The notes: generated from the letters alone by a model not told the origin. Positions 40,801 through 46,400 are shown, numbered from the stretch's first letter. The stretch: 64,000 nt of DNA from Icerya purchasi (GCA_039619475.1 CM077116.1:300804464-300868463); one strand, 5' to 3'. Numbers and translations are program-made.

Positions 40801-41167
40801 GATTTTTGTAATTCCTAAAATACTTCAAAACACAAATAACGGCAATAATACGTTTTTTTTTTTTGACAGTGTGAAATTGAGCTATATAATTTTAACAATT
40901 TTGTTTTTATGTGAAGTAACTTTTTCTTTTAACCGAATAAAAAGTATATTATTAAGAATATTGATTTATAATAAATCAAAATTTCTAAAACCATTGCTTT
41001 ACTGCATTACTATAAATTTAGTTTTTTTTAAAGTATTTTCCGTAGCGATATTAATTAAAATTCTTTACTTTTAGGATTACCAATATATTTCTTGTTTTAA
41101 TCCGATTTACTTATGTTATGCTTTAATTTCAGGGCACACCAGAAATAATTGCCCGAACGATGATTGA
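3191..41167 (+). CDS. TOP3A: DNA topoisomerase III alpha, C-terminal part, nine spliced exons
   Basis: Type IA topoisomerase; in known systems it works with BLM-type helicase and RMI1 to dissolve double Holliday junctions in the nucleus, with a mitochondrial form. Nine exons were joined by reading frame and splice sites: 3191-3451, 3556-3691, 5652-5738, 19553-19618, 31744-31830, 32863-32908, 36789-36991, 38268-38312 and 41133-41167. They total 966 nt, an exact multiple of three, ending in TGA. Order of parts: end of the catalytic body (KIDQALTKYF), C4 zinc finger (CHVC...CSRYPDC), CPRCGPDIRLLDFKF, a conserved GCINGCDEHLLEILEI block, an Asn/Ser/Thr-rich linker, a GRF zinc finger (CNC...NKGRQFYSC...CKFFLWAD) and a CCHC knuckle (CGICRQQGHTRNNC). 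All introns are GT-AG. The catalytic Toprim and Tyr-containing exons are upstream of the window. Human TOP3A has two GRF fingers as I recall; only one is found here, so an exon could have been missed. Confidence 0.93.
3556..3691 (+). CDS. TOP3A: TOP3A exon 2 of window: second CXXC region
   Basis: Acceptor aaaatttcag, donor gtaagc at 3692. It begins CGPDIRLLDFKFRPG, completing a CPRC|GPD knuckle with the previous exon, and ends GCDEHLLEILEINES plus one base (phase 1). The order CxxC, hydrophobic FKF, GCxxGCDE, LxEILE matches animal TOP3A after its C4 finger. The intron before it is only 104 bp, the shortest in the gene. Confidence 0.93.
3692..5651. other. TOP3A intron, no element recognised
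   Basis: About 1.96 kb of AT-rich sequence with homopolymer runs (for example poly-A near 4448-4461). No coding potential, TIRs or RNA gene found. Confidence 0.5.
5652..5738 (+). CDS. TOP3A: TOP3A exon 3 of window: Ser/Asn/Thr-rich linker
   Basis: Acceptor gttatag|ttcctag and donor cag|gtaaag. The 87 nt enter and leave in phase 1, coding a linker with PSSNERTVASVNTV and ending SNSYIT. There is no recognisable domain. It is assigned by phase continuity, good splice sites and position between the CXXC and GRF exons. Removing it would keep the frame. Confidence 0.75.
5739..6512. other. TOP3A intron with a short repeat related to the one at 51.95 kb
   Basis: AT-rich. At about 6250-6305, gaaacgttttcgggcat then catcatcaactaac and gagtacactcag matches a segment near 51953-52000 (see the palindromic repeat there). 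A (TA)n tract sits at about 6491-6507. Nothing else is recognised. Confidence 0.5.
6513..9810 (-). mobile_element. hAT-superfamily DNA transposon, degraded
   Basis: A long minus-strand transposase relic lies between short inverted ends: GCGCACTCAGGA on the left and CGCACTCAAGGA (reverse complement) on the right. Both flanks are TA-rich, so the TSD cannot be defined. About 3.3 kb, the right size for an autonomous hAT with this protein. Confidence 0.8.
6791..9287 (-). pseudogene. hAT transposase relic, TTF zinc finger / DUF4371 / dimerisation domain (ZMYM1-like)
   Basis: The probable start is MGRKTKGEGTLDHFF at 9287. The TTF-type finger region is GKPSVDFIFPF...CFCLNCVLFATS (8970 downward), followed by a DUF4371-like catalytic part (LRGHRDYGDFD, FTVLADELQDIT), then IQCMSHSLNLAVSD, and a C-terminal hAT dimerisation motif (TTAAAERSLSTLRRLK, about 7070-7000). 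The frame is broken: a TAA replaces a codon before GYDGAAA (about 8069), and frameshifts fall near 9060, 7670 and 7400. It resembles the ZMYM1-like proteins common in insect genomes. Not functional as it stands. Confidence 0.85.
9814..9868. repeat. (TA)n microsatellite
   Basis: About 55 bp of alternating TA next to the right end of the hAT element. Confidence 0.95.
10157..11465 (-). mobile_element. DD37D Tc1/mariner-superfamily transposon, complete ends
   Basis: TIRs of about 29 bp: left CACAGTCTAGCCATAAATAC..., right reverse complement CATAGTCTAGCCATAAATAC..., one mismatch. TA target duplications at 10155-10156 and 11466-11467. Length 1309 bp. It sits in TOP3A intron 3 in antisense orientation. 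Confidence 0.92.
10281..11300 (-). CDS. DD37D transposase (mori/maT-like), open frame without an ATG at its expected start
   Basis: The 339-codon frame is uninterrupted. It has an N-terminal HTH (IGLMKAGHSASQILALLK; DRPRAGRPRVARTKK), the catalytic motif ILFTDEKIF, the second Asp in IIQQDSAPAHKA, and the third in GSPDLNPLDYELWD, with 37 residues between the last two Asp. It ends VANKGGHFE, usual for the family. The frame opens before 11300 (GTG) and reads HSTKKEWTDYHV upstream; relatives start with Met close to STKKEW, so the start codon looks lost by point mutation. The first in-frame ATG is at 11276. Catalytic residues are intact. Confidence 0.88.
   Translation of the reverse strand: MRVTIIGLMKAGHSASQILALLKPLKVTKCFVYRTLQRSMDTGDVVDRPRAGRPRVARTKKVVQAVRSRINRCPLRKQKIIAQEMKIASRTVSRILTDDLHMRAYKKNTSHLLTEKLKAIRYERAKKLKRLYGKNGYKKILFTDEKIFTVEEKYNKQNDRIYARSSAEAKTKFPRVQRSHHPTSVMVWWGVSCYGVTPIHFCETGVNTGARVYQNTVLEPVVKPLNDTLFSGIDWIIQQDSAPAHKAQTTRKWLAENVPDFIAASDWPSGSPDLNPLDYELWDRLEEMACRRPHRNLESLKRSIVEAAARIPLETIRACIAKWPELLSSCVANKGGHFE
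11466..11795. other. AT-rich TOP3A intron spacer
   Basis: Between two transposons. No coding signal recognised. Confidence 0.5.
11805..15412 (-). mobile_element. I-like LINE (with RNase H), 5'-truncated, TSD present
   Basis: The 3' end is a poly-A tail, read as T at 11805-11824. The 9-bp duplication ATTCAGTAA flanks it at 11796-11804 and 15413-15421. About 3.6 kb: the element starts inside the APE endonuclease domain, so ORF1 and the start of ORF2 are missing, as expected for incomplete reverse transcription. Confidence 0.9.
11904..15400 (-). pseudogene. LINE ORF2 relic: APE endonuclease, reverse transcriptase, RNase H, zinc tail
   Basis: Order on the minus strand: partial endonuclease (GGVATLVHTSVS near 15340, VGDFNAHSPLWG around 15160-15120, then SSDHFPVCLQF at 14940), RT (14502-12943; ESYRPISLLSVISK, FFDLEKSFDRLW, NGVPQGSALSATLF), RNase H (ACLYTDGAKATGYQS, LGAEIYAMVF, LLITDSLNSL) and a C-terminal Cys/His part (CSFCDHLSALSTFHLLLEC). 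The RT box reads YVDN instead of YADD, which removes a catalytic Asp. Frameshifts near 15200, 14600, 12950, 12600 and 12380. RNase H after RT fits the I group. Confidence 0.87.
15422..16600. other. AT-rich TOP3A intron
   Basis: About 1.2 kb with no recognised coding, TIR or RNA feature. Confidence 0.5.
16754..17110. repeat. Perfect 117-bp inverted repeat with a third, diverged copy in the spacer
   Basis: 16754-16870 and 16994-17110 are exact reverse complements over 117 bp by base-by-base reading (outer end AATTAAGCAGGGTCCGCAAT). The 123-bp spacer holds a diverged copy in the same orientation as the right arm (atgtaattttctatggtatt ... ttgcggaaaatgcttaatt). More diverged pieces flank it at about 16610-16753 (gaagtaatatg, gtaataatttacatt) and 17125-17160 (aattaagcagagttcgcaat). 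No coding frame. It may be a MITE or a satellite-like unit. Confidence 0.93.
17161..18630. other. TOP3A intron, nothing firmly assigned
   Basis: AT-rich. Around 18165-18185 the reverse complement reads PWPARSP, as in Tc1/mariner transposases, but too little is left to call. An 86-codon + strand open frame at 18328-18588 has no recognisable motif. Confidence 0.4.
18635..18800 (+). repeat. Direct repeat, copy 1 (flanks a SINE)
   Basis: The segment starting tttcagttcatgtcattcga recurs in diverged form at 19190-19350 (ttccagctcatgtcatccga), and similarity continues through attttgagaaacattgg / attttgaaaaaattgat. Identity unknown; it may be a transposon fragment. Confidence 0.65.
18880..19100 (-). 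mobile_element. tRNA-derived SINE
   Basis: On the minus strand a tRNA-like head reads TAGCCTAGTAGTTAAAGTGC (A-box region, about 19082-19060) and GGTCGCGGGTTCGAGAC (B box, 19041-19025). A body follows (tttactttgactgaaatta, tttcagagaaatttagaaaa) that resembles the body of the SINE at 30545. It is not a tRNA gene: there is no acceptor-stem pairing. Confidence 0.75.
19190..19350 (+). repeat. Direct repeat, copy 2 (flanks a SINE)
   Basis: Diverged partner of 18635-18800. The SINE at 18880-19100 lies between the two copies. Confidence 0.65.
19553..19618 (+). CDS. TOP3A: TOP3A exon 4 of window: linker exon similar to the next exon
   Basis: Acceptor tttttgcag, donor caag|gtaatg. Sixty-six nt, phase 1 in and out. 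It codes ASTPTRNVQNRSNYSNSS then SWNQ. The next exon codes ASTPNRNTQSNWR and ends SNSWNQNNQ, so the two appear to be duplicates. It lies after a 13.8-kb intron packed with transposons. Confidence 0.8.
19660..19706. repeat. (TA)n / (CATA)n microsatellite
   Basis: A TA run followed by cataca repeats. Confidence 0.9.
19979..22961 (-). pseudogene. R1-clade ORF2: APE endonuclease and reverse transcriptase, lightly broken
   Basis: Starts MNVIQGNLHGSRTADSLL at 22961, overlapping the ORF1 stop. The endonuclease shows FIISEQH, VAGDFNAHAIEWGMPRSN and SSDHQYISFQI. The RT (21892-20801) shows FPGPDGIPAEAIK, SYRPLCMLDTAGKLLERL, TLDIRNAFNSVNW, GAAQGSILGPDLWN and an intact GYADDIATV box. The tail has CIYCDFYNDDPEHTFFHC, a CX2CX7HX4C finger. 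Defects are a TAG in EN near 22890, frameshifts near 22470 and 21930, and a TAG near 20801 after GIHIDS. Few breaks imply a fairly young copy. Confidence 0.88.
22958..24046 (-). pseudogene. R1-clade ORF1 (gag-like, three Cys knuckles), interrupted
   Basis: Starts MPDVSVEQLTKRENDEL at 24046. A coiled-coil-like and Lys/Glu-rich N-half is followed by an in-frame stop near 23654 (KRNP then stop) and another near 23433. The C-half (23392-22958) carries knuckles CFKCLLPSHVAAYC, CLKCGEKGQKKKAC and CIICSTMRHENLDH. The last knuckle departs from CCHC spacing. ORF1 ends with a TGA that overlaps the ORF2 ATG. Confidence 0.85.
24047..24402 (-). other. 5' UTR of the R1-clade LINE
   Basis: Lies between the 5' TSD and ORF1. 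It includes a stretch at 24140-24200 of repeated ctcgtgc / gtgcgag / gctcgcgc motifs that is GC-richer than the flanks. Confidence 0.6.
24413..25114. other. AT-rich TOP3A intron spacer
   Basis: No coding or repeat feature recognised over about 700 bp. Confidence 0.5.
25115..28200 (-). mobile_element. RTE-like LINE, degraded
   Basis: The 3' end carries AATAAA and a taaataaataaataa tail at about 25122-25136 (opposite strand), preceded by a 3' UTR. ORF pieces run APE endonuclease then RT from about 28170 down to 25280. The whole is AT-drifted and multiply frameshifted, older than the R1-clade copy next to it. Confidence 0.8.
25280..28166 (-). pseudogene. RTE-like endonuclease-reverse transcriptase relic
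   Basis: Endonuclease pieces: LCCLNIWTLKGEKLLE (near 28030), MGDFNSRIGKRQHGEE (27645) and RKLTWRAQKSQTFELDCILI. RT pieces: VLIDFSKAFDRIKHDA (about 26340), GTKQGDPISHALFN, and a FAYDI box where FADDI is expected, so a catalytic Asp is lost. C-terminal piece: KWNWTGHIIRRYG and RQPIRWADDFKQRMG (25531-25280). Many stops between. The protein type is the one often labelled craniofacial development protein 2-like. Confidence 0.82.
28215..28690 (-). pseudogene. Second LINE RT C-terminal fragment
   Basis: A minus-strand frame reads RRNDLERIIKHGKINGKRSQG then RPPMRF and NREKWRQVVARS, preceded by MLGIS and QLRIEPMQRLL. This is a typical RT tail (HVMRR...GRP...R.W). It is in the same orientation as its neighbour but separate from it, since that element already has its own C-terminus at 25.3 kb. 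Confidence 0.75.
28797..28831. repeat. (TA)n microsatellite
   Basis: About 35 bp of TA. Confidence 0.95.
28835..30540. other. AT-rich TOP3A intron
   Basis: About 1.7 kb. Poly-T near 30151-30160 and no coding signal; open frames here are random AT-rich frames. Confidence 0.5.
30545..30720 (+). mobile_element. tRNA-derived SINE
   Basis: The tRNA-like head reads GGTAGTCTAGTGGTTAAAAC (A box) and GGGTTCACGGTTCGTTTCC (B box region), then a body (aaatttaccttgtttgaaat, gagaaatctgaaaacgtaaa) similar to the SINE at 18880-19100 on the other strand. Confidence 0.72.
31080..31660 (+). pseudogene. LINE RT C-terminal fragment split by a MITE
   Basis: Outside the MITE, the + strand reads RMDK, then GCIIKILEW, GIKGLRKRSKIRWEDDICKLAEVP and LVKNRETWKAVN. 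The two halves join when the MITE and one copy of GGATAAA are removed. This is an RTE-like tail like the one at 25.3 kb. It is one of the few coding TE fragments in sense with TOP3A. Confidence 0.78.
31142..31473. mobile_element. MITE, hAT-like, with 7-bp TSD
   Basis: The duplication GGATAAA is at 31135-31141 and 31474-31480. The left end is CAGGGTCAACACC; the right end read in reverse is TGGTGACCGCTC, so the terminal repeats are imperfect and the right end seems to have lost a few bases. The interior has several gggaaatcggg / ggaaaacgggg motifs. The apparent 108-codon frame over it is not a gene. Confidence 0.75.
31744..31830 (+). CDS. TOP3A: TOP3A exon 5 of window: linker exon, paralogue of exon 4
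   Basis: Acceptor atatttcag, donor caag|gtaatg (the same donor context as exon 4). Eighty-seven nt, phase 1 in and out. It begins ASTPNRNTQSNWRNTN and ends SNSWNQNNQ. Low-complexity Asn/Gln/Ser composition predicts a disordered linker before the GRF finger. Confidence 0.82.
31831..32862. other. AT-rich TOP3A intron
   Basis: About 1 kb with homopolymers and a short TG run near 31980-32005. Nothing recognised. Confidence 0.5.
32863..32908 (+). CDS. TOP3A: TOP3A exon 6 of window: start of GRF zinc finger
   Basis: Acceptor ggtttcag, donor aag|gtgaca. Forty-six nt code GDSDDVHCNCNIPARR, which holds the first two Cys of a GRF-type zinc finger (CxCxxPA). Ends in phase 2; the codon is completed by the A at 36789. 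Confidence 0.9.
33053..35198 (-). mobile_element. Tigger/pogo-family DNA transposon
   Basis: TIRs: left CAGTCGATTCGCGATTATCC, right (reverse complement) CAGTCGACTCGCGATTATCC, one mismatch in 20, continuing GGAT. TA duplications at 33051-33052 and 35199-35200. Length 2146 bp, near that of a complete Tigger. Both flanks are TA-rich. In TOP3A, between the two GRF exons, antisense. Confidence 0.9.
33240..34750 (-). pseudogene. Tigger/jerky-type transposase relic (DDE_1)
   Basis: The CENP-B-like DNA-binding part shows GWLDR and FSIKQIIVSGEALSSDK (34400-34300) after a stop. The DDE_1 part (34243-33782) shows VTVLAYSNATGTHKL, WINGEIFKTWF, VILILDNVPSYPA (second acidic region) and VTSICQPMDQGILDTFK. 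An acidic C-terminal part (33590-33240) has EEIEETADENIV. Stops and frameshifts separate the parts, so it is inactive. Confidence 0.85.
35300..36250. repeat. Diverged tandem repeat, period about 300 bp
   Basis: A block gaagggtggaaaagggtttt ... caagccacagctc (about 35430) returns as taaggctggaaaagggtttc ... cacgctacagcc (about 35722) and in weaker form near 36030 and 36185-36235 (atcatgctgcagctaaaagg). A second block, gggttataaattgtttttca ... ataattttgc, recurs at about 35580-35670 and 35890-35970. No coding frame. It fills most of the intron between the GRF exons. Confidence 0.75.
36251..36788. other. AT-rich TOP3A intron
   Basis: No element recognised. Confidence 0.45.
36789..36991 (+). CDS. 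TOP3A: TOP3A exon 7 of window: rest of GRF zinc finger and tail
   Basis: Acceptor atttttag at 36781-36788, donor cag|gtaaaa at 36992. It codes FTVMKESANKGRQFYSC, then CKFFLWAD, completing a GRF zinc finger (CxC-x-GRxFYxC-x-CxFFxWxD). A Ser/Asn/Arg-rich tail (SNRSQSNSSTFSRNNR) follows, ending in phase 1. GRF fingers bind single-stranded DNA in related proteins. Confidence 0.93.
37156..37560 (-). pseudogene. LINE ORF2 C-terminal relic with CXXC-H-C tail
   Basis: The minus strand reads RTLHKKTPIHLAKI, then CNSCRTEGTIDHFIWQC, a CX2CX8HX4C tail as found after RNase H in I/Jockey-type LINEs. Ends at 37156. The preceding part (37430-37560) is stop-ridden. No poly-A tail or TSD identified. Confidence 0.7.
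37561..38267. other. AT-rich TOP3A intron
   Basis: No feature recognised over about 700 bp. Confidence 0.5.
38268..38312 (+). CDS. TOP3A: TOP3A exon 8 of window: first half of CCHC knuckle
   Basis: Acceptor tataacag, consensus donor gtaagt at 38313. Forty-five nt, phase 1 in and out, coding VQKNITRKCGICRQQ. It supplies the CxxC of a zinc knuckle. Confidence 0.88.
38356..39180 (-). mobile_element. Tigger/pogo deletion derivative, second family
   Basis: The right end in reverse reads TACAGTAAACTTTCGCTAATTCGG; the left reads TACAATGAAATCTTGCTAATTCG, an imperfect match. The CGCTAATTCGGA core differs from the Tigger at 33053. Only the end of the transposase is left, in about 825 bp. It lies in the intron between exons 8 and 9, antisense. 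Confidence 0.82.
38771..39043 (-). pseudogene. Tigger transposase acidic C-terminal tail
   Basis: A 90-codon open frame, DTRDWLNDDKDEFGYPVQTE ... HVDSLLRLCNTNSEFNKYF, of the type seen at the end of jerky/Tigger transposases. The DNA-binding and DDE parts are absent. There may be no selection on it, despite the open frame. Confidence 0.72.
39181..41132. other. AT-rich last TOP3A intron
   Basis: About 1.95 kb. Contains TG/TA and CACA microsatellite tracts (39610-39650, 40258-40282). An open frame at 40796-41074 is AT-rich and runs up to the acceptor region; it has no motif. Confidence 0.5.
41133..41167 (+). CDS. TOP3A: TOP3A terminal coding exon: end of CCHC knuckle and stop
   Basis: Acceptor taatttcag; codes GHTRNNCPNDD then TGA at 41165-41167. 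Joined to exon 8 it forms CGICRQQGHTRNNC, a CX2CX4HX4C zinc knuckle at the extreme C-terminus, as found in other animal TOP3A proteins. Confidence 0.9.
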
Positions 41168-41348
41168 CACATTTATAATAAATCGTTCTTTTCTGTTACT
41201 TCATAATTTGTTATGTGTGCGCGTGCTATTTTTCTTAAGGTATATTATTTAGTTTGTGAAACTGAACCTTCTTGTTTAAATTTATAATAAAAATAGCTAG
41301 CTCGGTTTTGTTATTGTTACGGTCGGTTTTTTTCTTCTTCAGAATAAA
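41168..41348 (+). promoter_or_regulatory. TOP3A: TOP3A 3' UTR with candidate polyadenylation signals
   Basis: AATAAA occurs at 41177-41182 (12 nt after the stop), 41286-41291 and 41343-41348. The first is probably too close to the stop; the last two are plausible. In such AT-rich DNA the hexamer also arises by chance, so the end of the transcript is not fixed. Confidence 0.45.
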
Positions 41349-42131
41349 ACATTAAGATCATAGAATTATAATAATCGAAAATAAACGAAAACATTCTAAA
41401 TATTAATTTAACATAGACGCCATTAAAATACAACCATTATATATTTTTTAATACTATTGTAAATTATAAAATTATGTTATTTTTTAAATAAGTTATGTAA
41501 ATTAGAAAATATAAGAACCGTTTTTTTCCCCAAGTACAAGGACCAAAGAGTTACATAATATATATGTACTATTGTTTTGTCATACACTTTCCTTCAATTC
41601 TGTGGATTGCTCTCTTTCTTTTTCTCTGTTTCATTATATTGTAACTAGATTTAAAAAATCGATTGGCTGAAATAGACTTGTATACATTAATAATTTTTGA
41701 TAAATTAATAGAATAATTTTCATACTTTTATAACTTGAATGATAAAAAACGTTAATTGTACAAATCGTCATGTGTACATATGCACAGTAAATACGTACAT
41801 AACGAACAGAAATTGTGTTCTTACTGCATTTTTGTTCGATTTACGTATGTTCTGTTGATATCCAATACATATGATGTAATATATAGTCTAAAGTACTTTT
41901 GTAATACGAATGTACAGTTAGTCACAATTTTCAAATAATTGTCTGGATCAATTAATTGATTAAAATCTTTATGATGATAATACAAAGTTTAAAAAATTAA
42001 ATCCGTTTTATTGTAAGCTCCAACCTTGCAGCTCCGTTACTGATACTTTTTTTTTGCGAAAGTACTGTTTAATTATAATGATCTCTGTCCCCGTTAATTT
42101 TAACAGACAGCAACAGTATTAATTTTATATA
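41349..42131. other. Intergenic AT-rich DNA 3' of TOP3A
   Basis: No gene recognised. Confidence 0.5.
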
Positions 42132-43449
42132 CACCCTGTCAAGAAAGTATCGGGAATTGTTAAATAAAACGAACAATTTTTAATTTTCATCCAAATTTAT
42201 TTTGTCACCTTCAAAATAACATCCATTCGAAGCGATGCACATATGCCAACGCTTTTTCCACTCGGCAAAGCACTTCTGATAGGCGGTTTCCGGGATGGCC
42301 TTTAGCTCTCGCGTCGCATTCGTCTTGATGTCATCAATCGATTCGAAGCGCATTCCCCGTAGCGGAAATTTGAGTTTTGAGAATAGGAAGAAGTCGCAGG
42401 GTGCTAAATCTGGTGAATACGGCGGTTGTTCGATGATATTTACCGAGTGTTTGGCCAAAAACTCATTCACAATTATGGCTTTGTGAGACGGCGCATTATC
42501 GTGATGGAGAATCCAAGAATTGTCGACCCACAAATCGTTACGTTTACGACGGATAGCCTCTCTCAAACGTCTCAAAACACTTAAGTAAAACTCTTTGGTG
42601 ACTGTCTGTCCGGCTGGCACATATTCATAGTGTACCACGCCTCGAATATCGAAGAAAACAATCAACATGATCTTCACTTTCGATCGGCTTTGGCGAGGTT
42701 TTTTCGGCTTTGGCGCGCCAATTGGCCGCCATTCGGACGATTGCTGGTTCGTAAGCGTGTCGTACTCGTACACCCATGTCTCGTCACCAGTAATTATCTT
42801 TTCCAAGAAGGTAGGATCCAAATTGGCTCGATCCAGCATGTCTGCAGCTACCTGTTCTCGGTACTTTTTTTGAAAGAAATTCAGGTCTTTCGGAACAAGC
42901 CGAGCCGCAACGCGTTGCATACCGAATTTTTCGTGCACAATCGTACGTACGCTCTCGTGTGACATGCCCAATCCATGAGCCATCTCTCTCAAGCTCACAT
43001 GACAATTTTCAGCAACGATTTCCTTGATTTTATCGACGTTATCATCGGTCACACTCGTTGAAGGCCGTCCAGAGCGAGGCATGTCTTCGACCGTCTCCCG
43101 ACCATCCTTGAACGCTCTGTACCACTCGTAAACCCGCGTTTTTGATAAAGCAGATTCACCAAAAGCCTTCTGTAACATTTTCAGTGTATCGGCACAAGAA
43201 ATTTCGTTCGAAACACAGAATTTAACACAAGTACGTTGTTCAATATTTTCACTCATTGTAAAACTTCGACAAAACCTTCAAGGTCGACTGATTTTAACAG
43301 CTGCTGTAAACACACTGGTTGACAGATCGCGCTAAAAATAGGCATCATAATACAAAACAGTTGTACCAACCTGGAAAAAAAAAATTATCTGCCTAGCTAT
43401 TACTCGGGAGATTTAAATTGACAATTCCCGATACTTTCTTGACAGGGTG
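42132..43449 (-). mobile_element. Mariner transposon, apparently complete
   Basis: TIRs are identical over 29 bp (CACCCTGTCAAGAAAGTATC followed by gggaattgt) at 42132-42160 and 43421-43449, each followed by TA (42130-42131, 43450-43451). Length 1318 bp, typical for a full mariner. One open frame fills it. Confidence 0.95.
42180..43256 (-). CDS. Mariner DD34D transposase, full length and open
   Basis: 358 codons from ATG (MSENIEQRTCVKFC) to TAA, no breaks. N-terminal double HTH: KTRVYEWYRAFKDGRETVED, then RPSTSVTDDNVDKI and HGLGMSHESVRTIVHEKFGM. The linker has RLVPKDLN in place of the classic WVPHEL. Catalytic triad: IITGDETWVYEYD, WILHHDNAPSHK and YSPDLAPCDFFLF, with 34 residues between the last two Asp. 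The C-terminus NGCYFEGDKINLD is usual. Normal length for the family (about 340-360). Cuts and pastes at TA. All essential residues seen are intact, so it could be active. Confidence 0.95.
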   Translation of the reverse strand: MSENIEQRTCVKFCVSNEISCADTLKMLQKAFGESALSKTRVYEWYRAFKDGRETVEDMPRSGRPSTSVTDDNVDKIKEIVAENCHVSLREMAHGLGMSHESVRTIVHEKFGMQRVAARLVPKDLNFFQKKYREQVAADMLDRANLDPTFLEKIITGDETWVYEYDTLTNQQSSEWRPIGAPKPKKPRQSRSKVKIMLIVFFDIRGVVHYEYVPAGQTVTKEFYLSVLRRLREAIRRKRNDLWVDNSWILHHDNAPSHKAIIVNEFLAKHSVNIIEQPPYSPDLAPCDFFLFSKLKFPLRGMRFESIDDIKTNATRELKAIPETAYQKCFAEWKKRWHMCIASNGCYFEGDKINLDEN

Positions 43450-43451
43450 TA

Positions 43452-46400
43452 TATATATATTTTATGTTTCCTTTTAAAATTAATAAATTTTTATAAAATC
43501 TATATCGGAAAGTAAAATTTGAAATTCTATTGCTGTTCTTTTTTCAACTTCCTGTCGGAACGTTTTTCTTCTAATCCGAGCACTACTGCTTAAATGGAGA
43601 AAGATTACTCTTTTTTTATATTGTTACAGTTGATAATGAAATAAACCCGAAATGACAAATCGCTATATGTACCATGATGTAAAAACCGTATTTTTATCAT
43701 TTAAATTCAAATAAAATATGTTTATAAGGTAAGTGTGTAATTATTTAAATATTTTAAAATTTATTGAAATTTTGAAAAAGTATAGAGTGGAATTTAAAAT
43801 ATCAATTATTTATTTATTTCGATTTGTTTTTCTTTTTGATTTTTAAAATGAATTAAGAATCTCACGAGAAATAAGGTTTATTTCTAAATAACTAAAAACC
43901 TATTTAAATTTTATAGATATTGACAAAAATAAATAAAACACACTTAAGACCGATATTTCTTTAATATACGAAAATATAATCTACTGGAGAAATACAATAA
44001 TAAATATACTAATATTCGGATATTTTTACGTTTCTCAGTTGTTGCATTCAAGACCATATTGTGCGATAAACCAATTTTGGATTTAACGCGATAATTGTAT
44101 ATAAATTTAGTGTTAAGTAAATGTATAAATGTTTATATGTATACATTTTGTAAAATTTATGTTTAATTTTATTAATATATTTAACAAATCGTTTTGTTAT
44201 TCCTTATTCTTCTTGTTCTGATAACTTTGCCATCGTCTCTGCTAACTACAATAAATGCAAATATTATAAACATATACTAAATTATATAATTATATTAAAC
44301 GAAACTCCAGATTTATAGATTGAATAGATAAGTCTATAAAATTGGAAAGCTTTTAAAATTTAAATTAATTATTACTGCAACTTAAAAACCATTTCAGCAC
44401 AATTTATTTAAAAACTTCTATTAATAGAAACAGCATTAAAATCATTTATGTAGATTGTCACTAAAAGCTATATAAATTGCAAGGAAAAAAATCCCAGTTT
44501 AAATGAATAGTTGAGTACTTCTGTCAATATTAAATAGTATTTTAAAAAGTCATGTATAATTTTTAATGTATTTTAATTAAAAAATCAGTCATATTTTTCC
44601 CTTTTATATTAAACTGAAATTTTATATATATATATATATAAATCCGAGTTCTATACATTGAAAAAAAAAAACTATAATATAATTTTAATAAAATCGGTCA
44701 CGATGATAACTATAAGTTCTGTGTAATATTTGAGAAAGATTGTTTACATTATCTCGATTGATGCGTAGCCCCCTGTTTTCTTTCCTCTTTTCCTACTAAT
44801 AAGGACTTGTTTTTGAGCAAAATTTAATCTTTACAATTTTCACTTAATGTACTGGTGGTATATATGCTAAATCTCCTCTCCCTCTCTTTATATATTAATT
44901 ACAACGTAATTCTTAGGCTACCCCCCATTCGAAAAAATGTCCCAATTTTATGTAACGTTTGTTATATTTTATAGGATTTTTGTTATTGTTATTTAAAAAA
45001 TGTCACAATTTTATGTAATGAAATATGTAACGAAAAAATGTCTTAATTTTATATAATGAAAGTTAAATATTAGAATAGGATTTTTGTGGTTATGTTATTT
45101 TTTTTTGTGTTGATGCCAGTAAGAATTACATTGTAAATTTTGATCATTTTATACCAAGTATAGAAGAGAAAGAGACAGAAATAAAAGCAAGAGGGGTCAA
45201 GGGGCCAGCCCCTTGCGAGGCCAAAATGACCGAGTTTATATATATATATATATATGTATGTATTTATTTAATTTCATATAATTTTTTTTTTCATGCTGTT
45301 AATTTTTTAACAAAAATCTAAACTAGTTCCATAAACTGATGTTCTTTATGATATTTTTTTTTTTTTGTTATTCCTATTTTTGTTTTTAAAATTGCTATAA
45401 AAAGTAACTTAATCAACTTGGCATCCACTGCAAGGACAAATTGTATTCGTTTTTAACAGCCTTGCAGCAAATAAAATCAAATACATATAATTTTCATATA
45501 AATCTATCCTTCTGTTTTCATTATGGGAACACGCTCTAAAGCCTTAGATGATGTTCTTCTATAATTCTTATAGAACAATCCGTTTTAACTGGTTATACCA
45601 TTTTTCGCAAAATGAAATTAATGTTTTATAAATGCGATAGAAAGAGGATATTTGATACAAAGCATTACAGGATTTTCATATTACTCCTGCGTGTATGCCA
45701 TGAATTCATTTTGATATCTGGTATGATTCTAGAATGGATACTCAGTTTTATAGAAGATAAATATGTGGTATGCTACTTTCGAAAACAGACTAATTTAAAA
45801 ATCGGGTGTTTATTATATTAATTTTTTATTTTGAATTAATTTAATATAAGTAAAATAAGTTTAATTCAGTTTTATGGATTAATTTTGTTCGCTTACATCT
45901 CCTTGCACAAAATATATAACACGAGAAACATTGATGTAAACAGAAATTTATTCAAAACATATACTGTATTTTTTAGGGTTGTTATGTTTTTACGTATAAA
46001 AGTAAAAAACACATAATATTACATTTGATTTTTTAAGTTTGTGTACCAGTAAATAAATAAATGCGTTCACTTTAAAATTAATTTTACTCTGATTATATCG
46101 TTATATTTAAACTAAGTTTTTTTATCATTCTGCTAAGTCCATTGATAGGAATAATTAAAATAACCTACTTACCATGTTAATAAGAATTTCAACTTTCATT
46201 TTCAGGATATTATTTTCTTCTTTTAAGCGTTTGATTGTATTTAACGGTTCTTCATTTTCTTCTAATATCTCGTTATTGTCCGCAGCTAAGAAATATAAAA
46301 CGCTGGTTTATTTAGGTGCTGAAAATATTATTAAAACGTGCAACACAATGGAACGTACCCGAATTAATCTGTAATGAATTTTGTCTGGAAATTGCAGTGT

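Noticed and set aside
40796..41074. 92-codon + strand open frame before the last TOP3A exon
   Set aside because: Very AT-rich, no motif, not in phase as an exon extension; random frame.
3191..41167. TOP3A as a processed retrocopy
   Set aside because: Real GT-AG introns with correct phases separate all nine exons, and the frame is intact.
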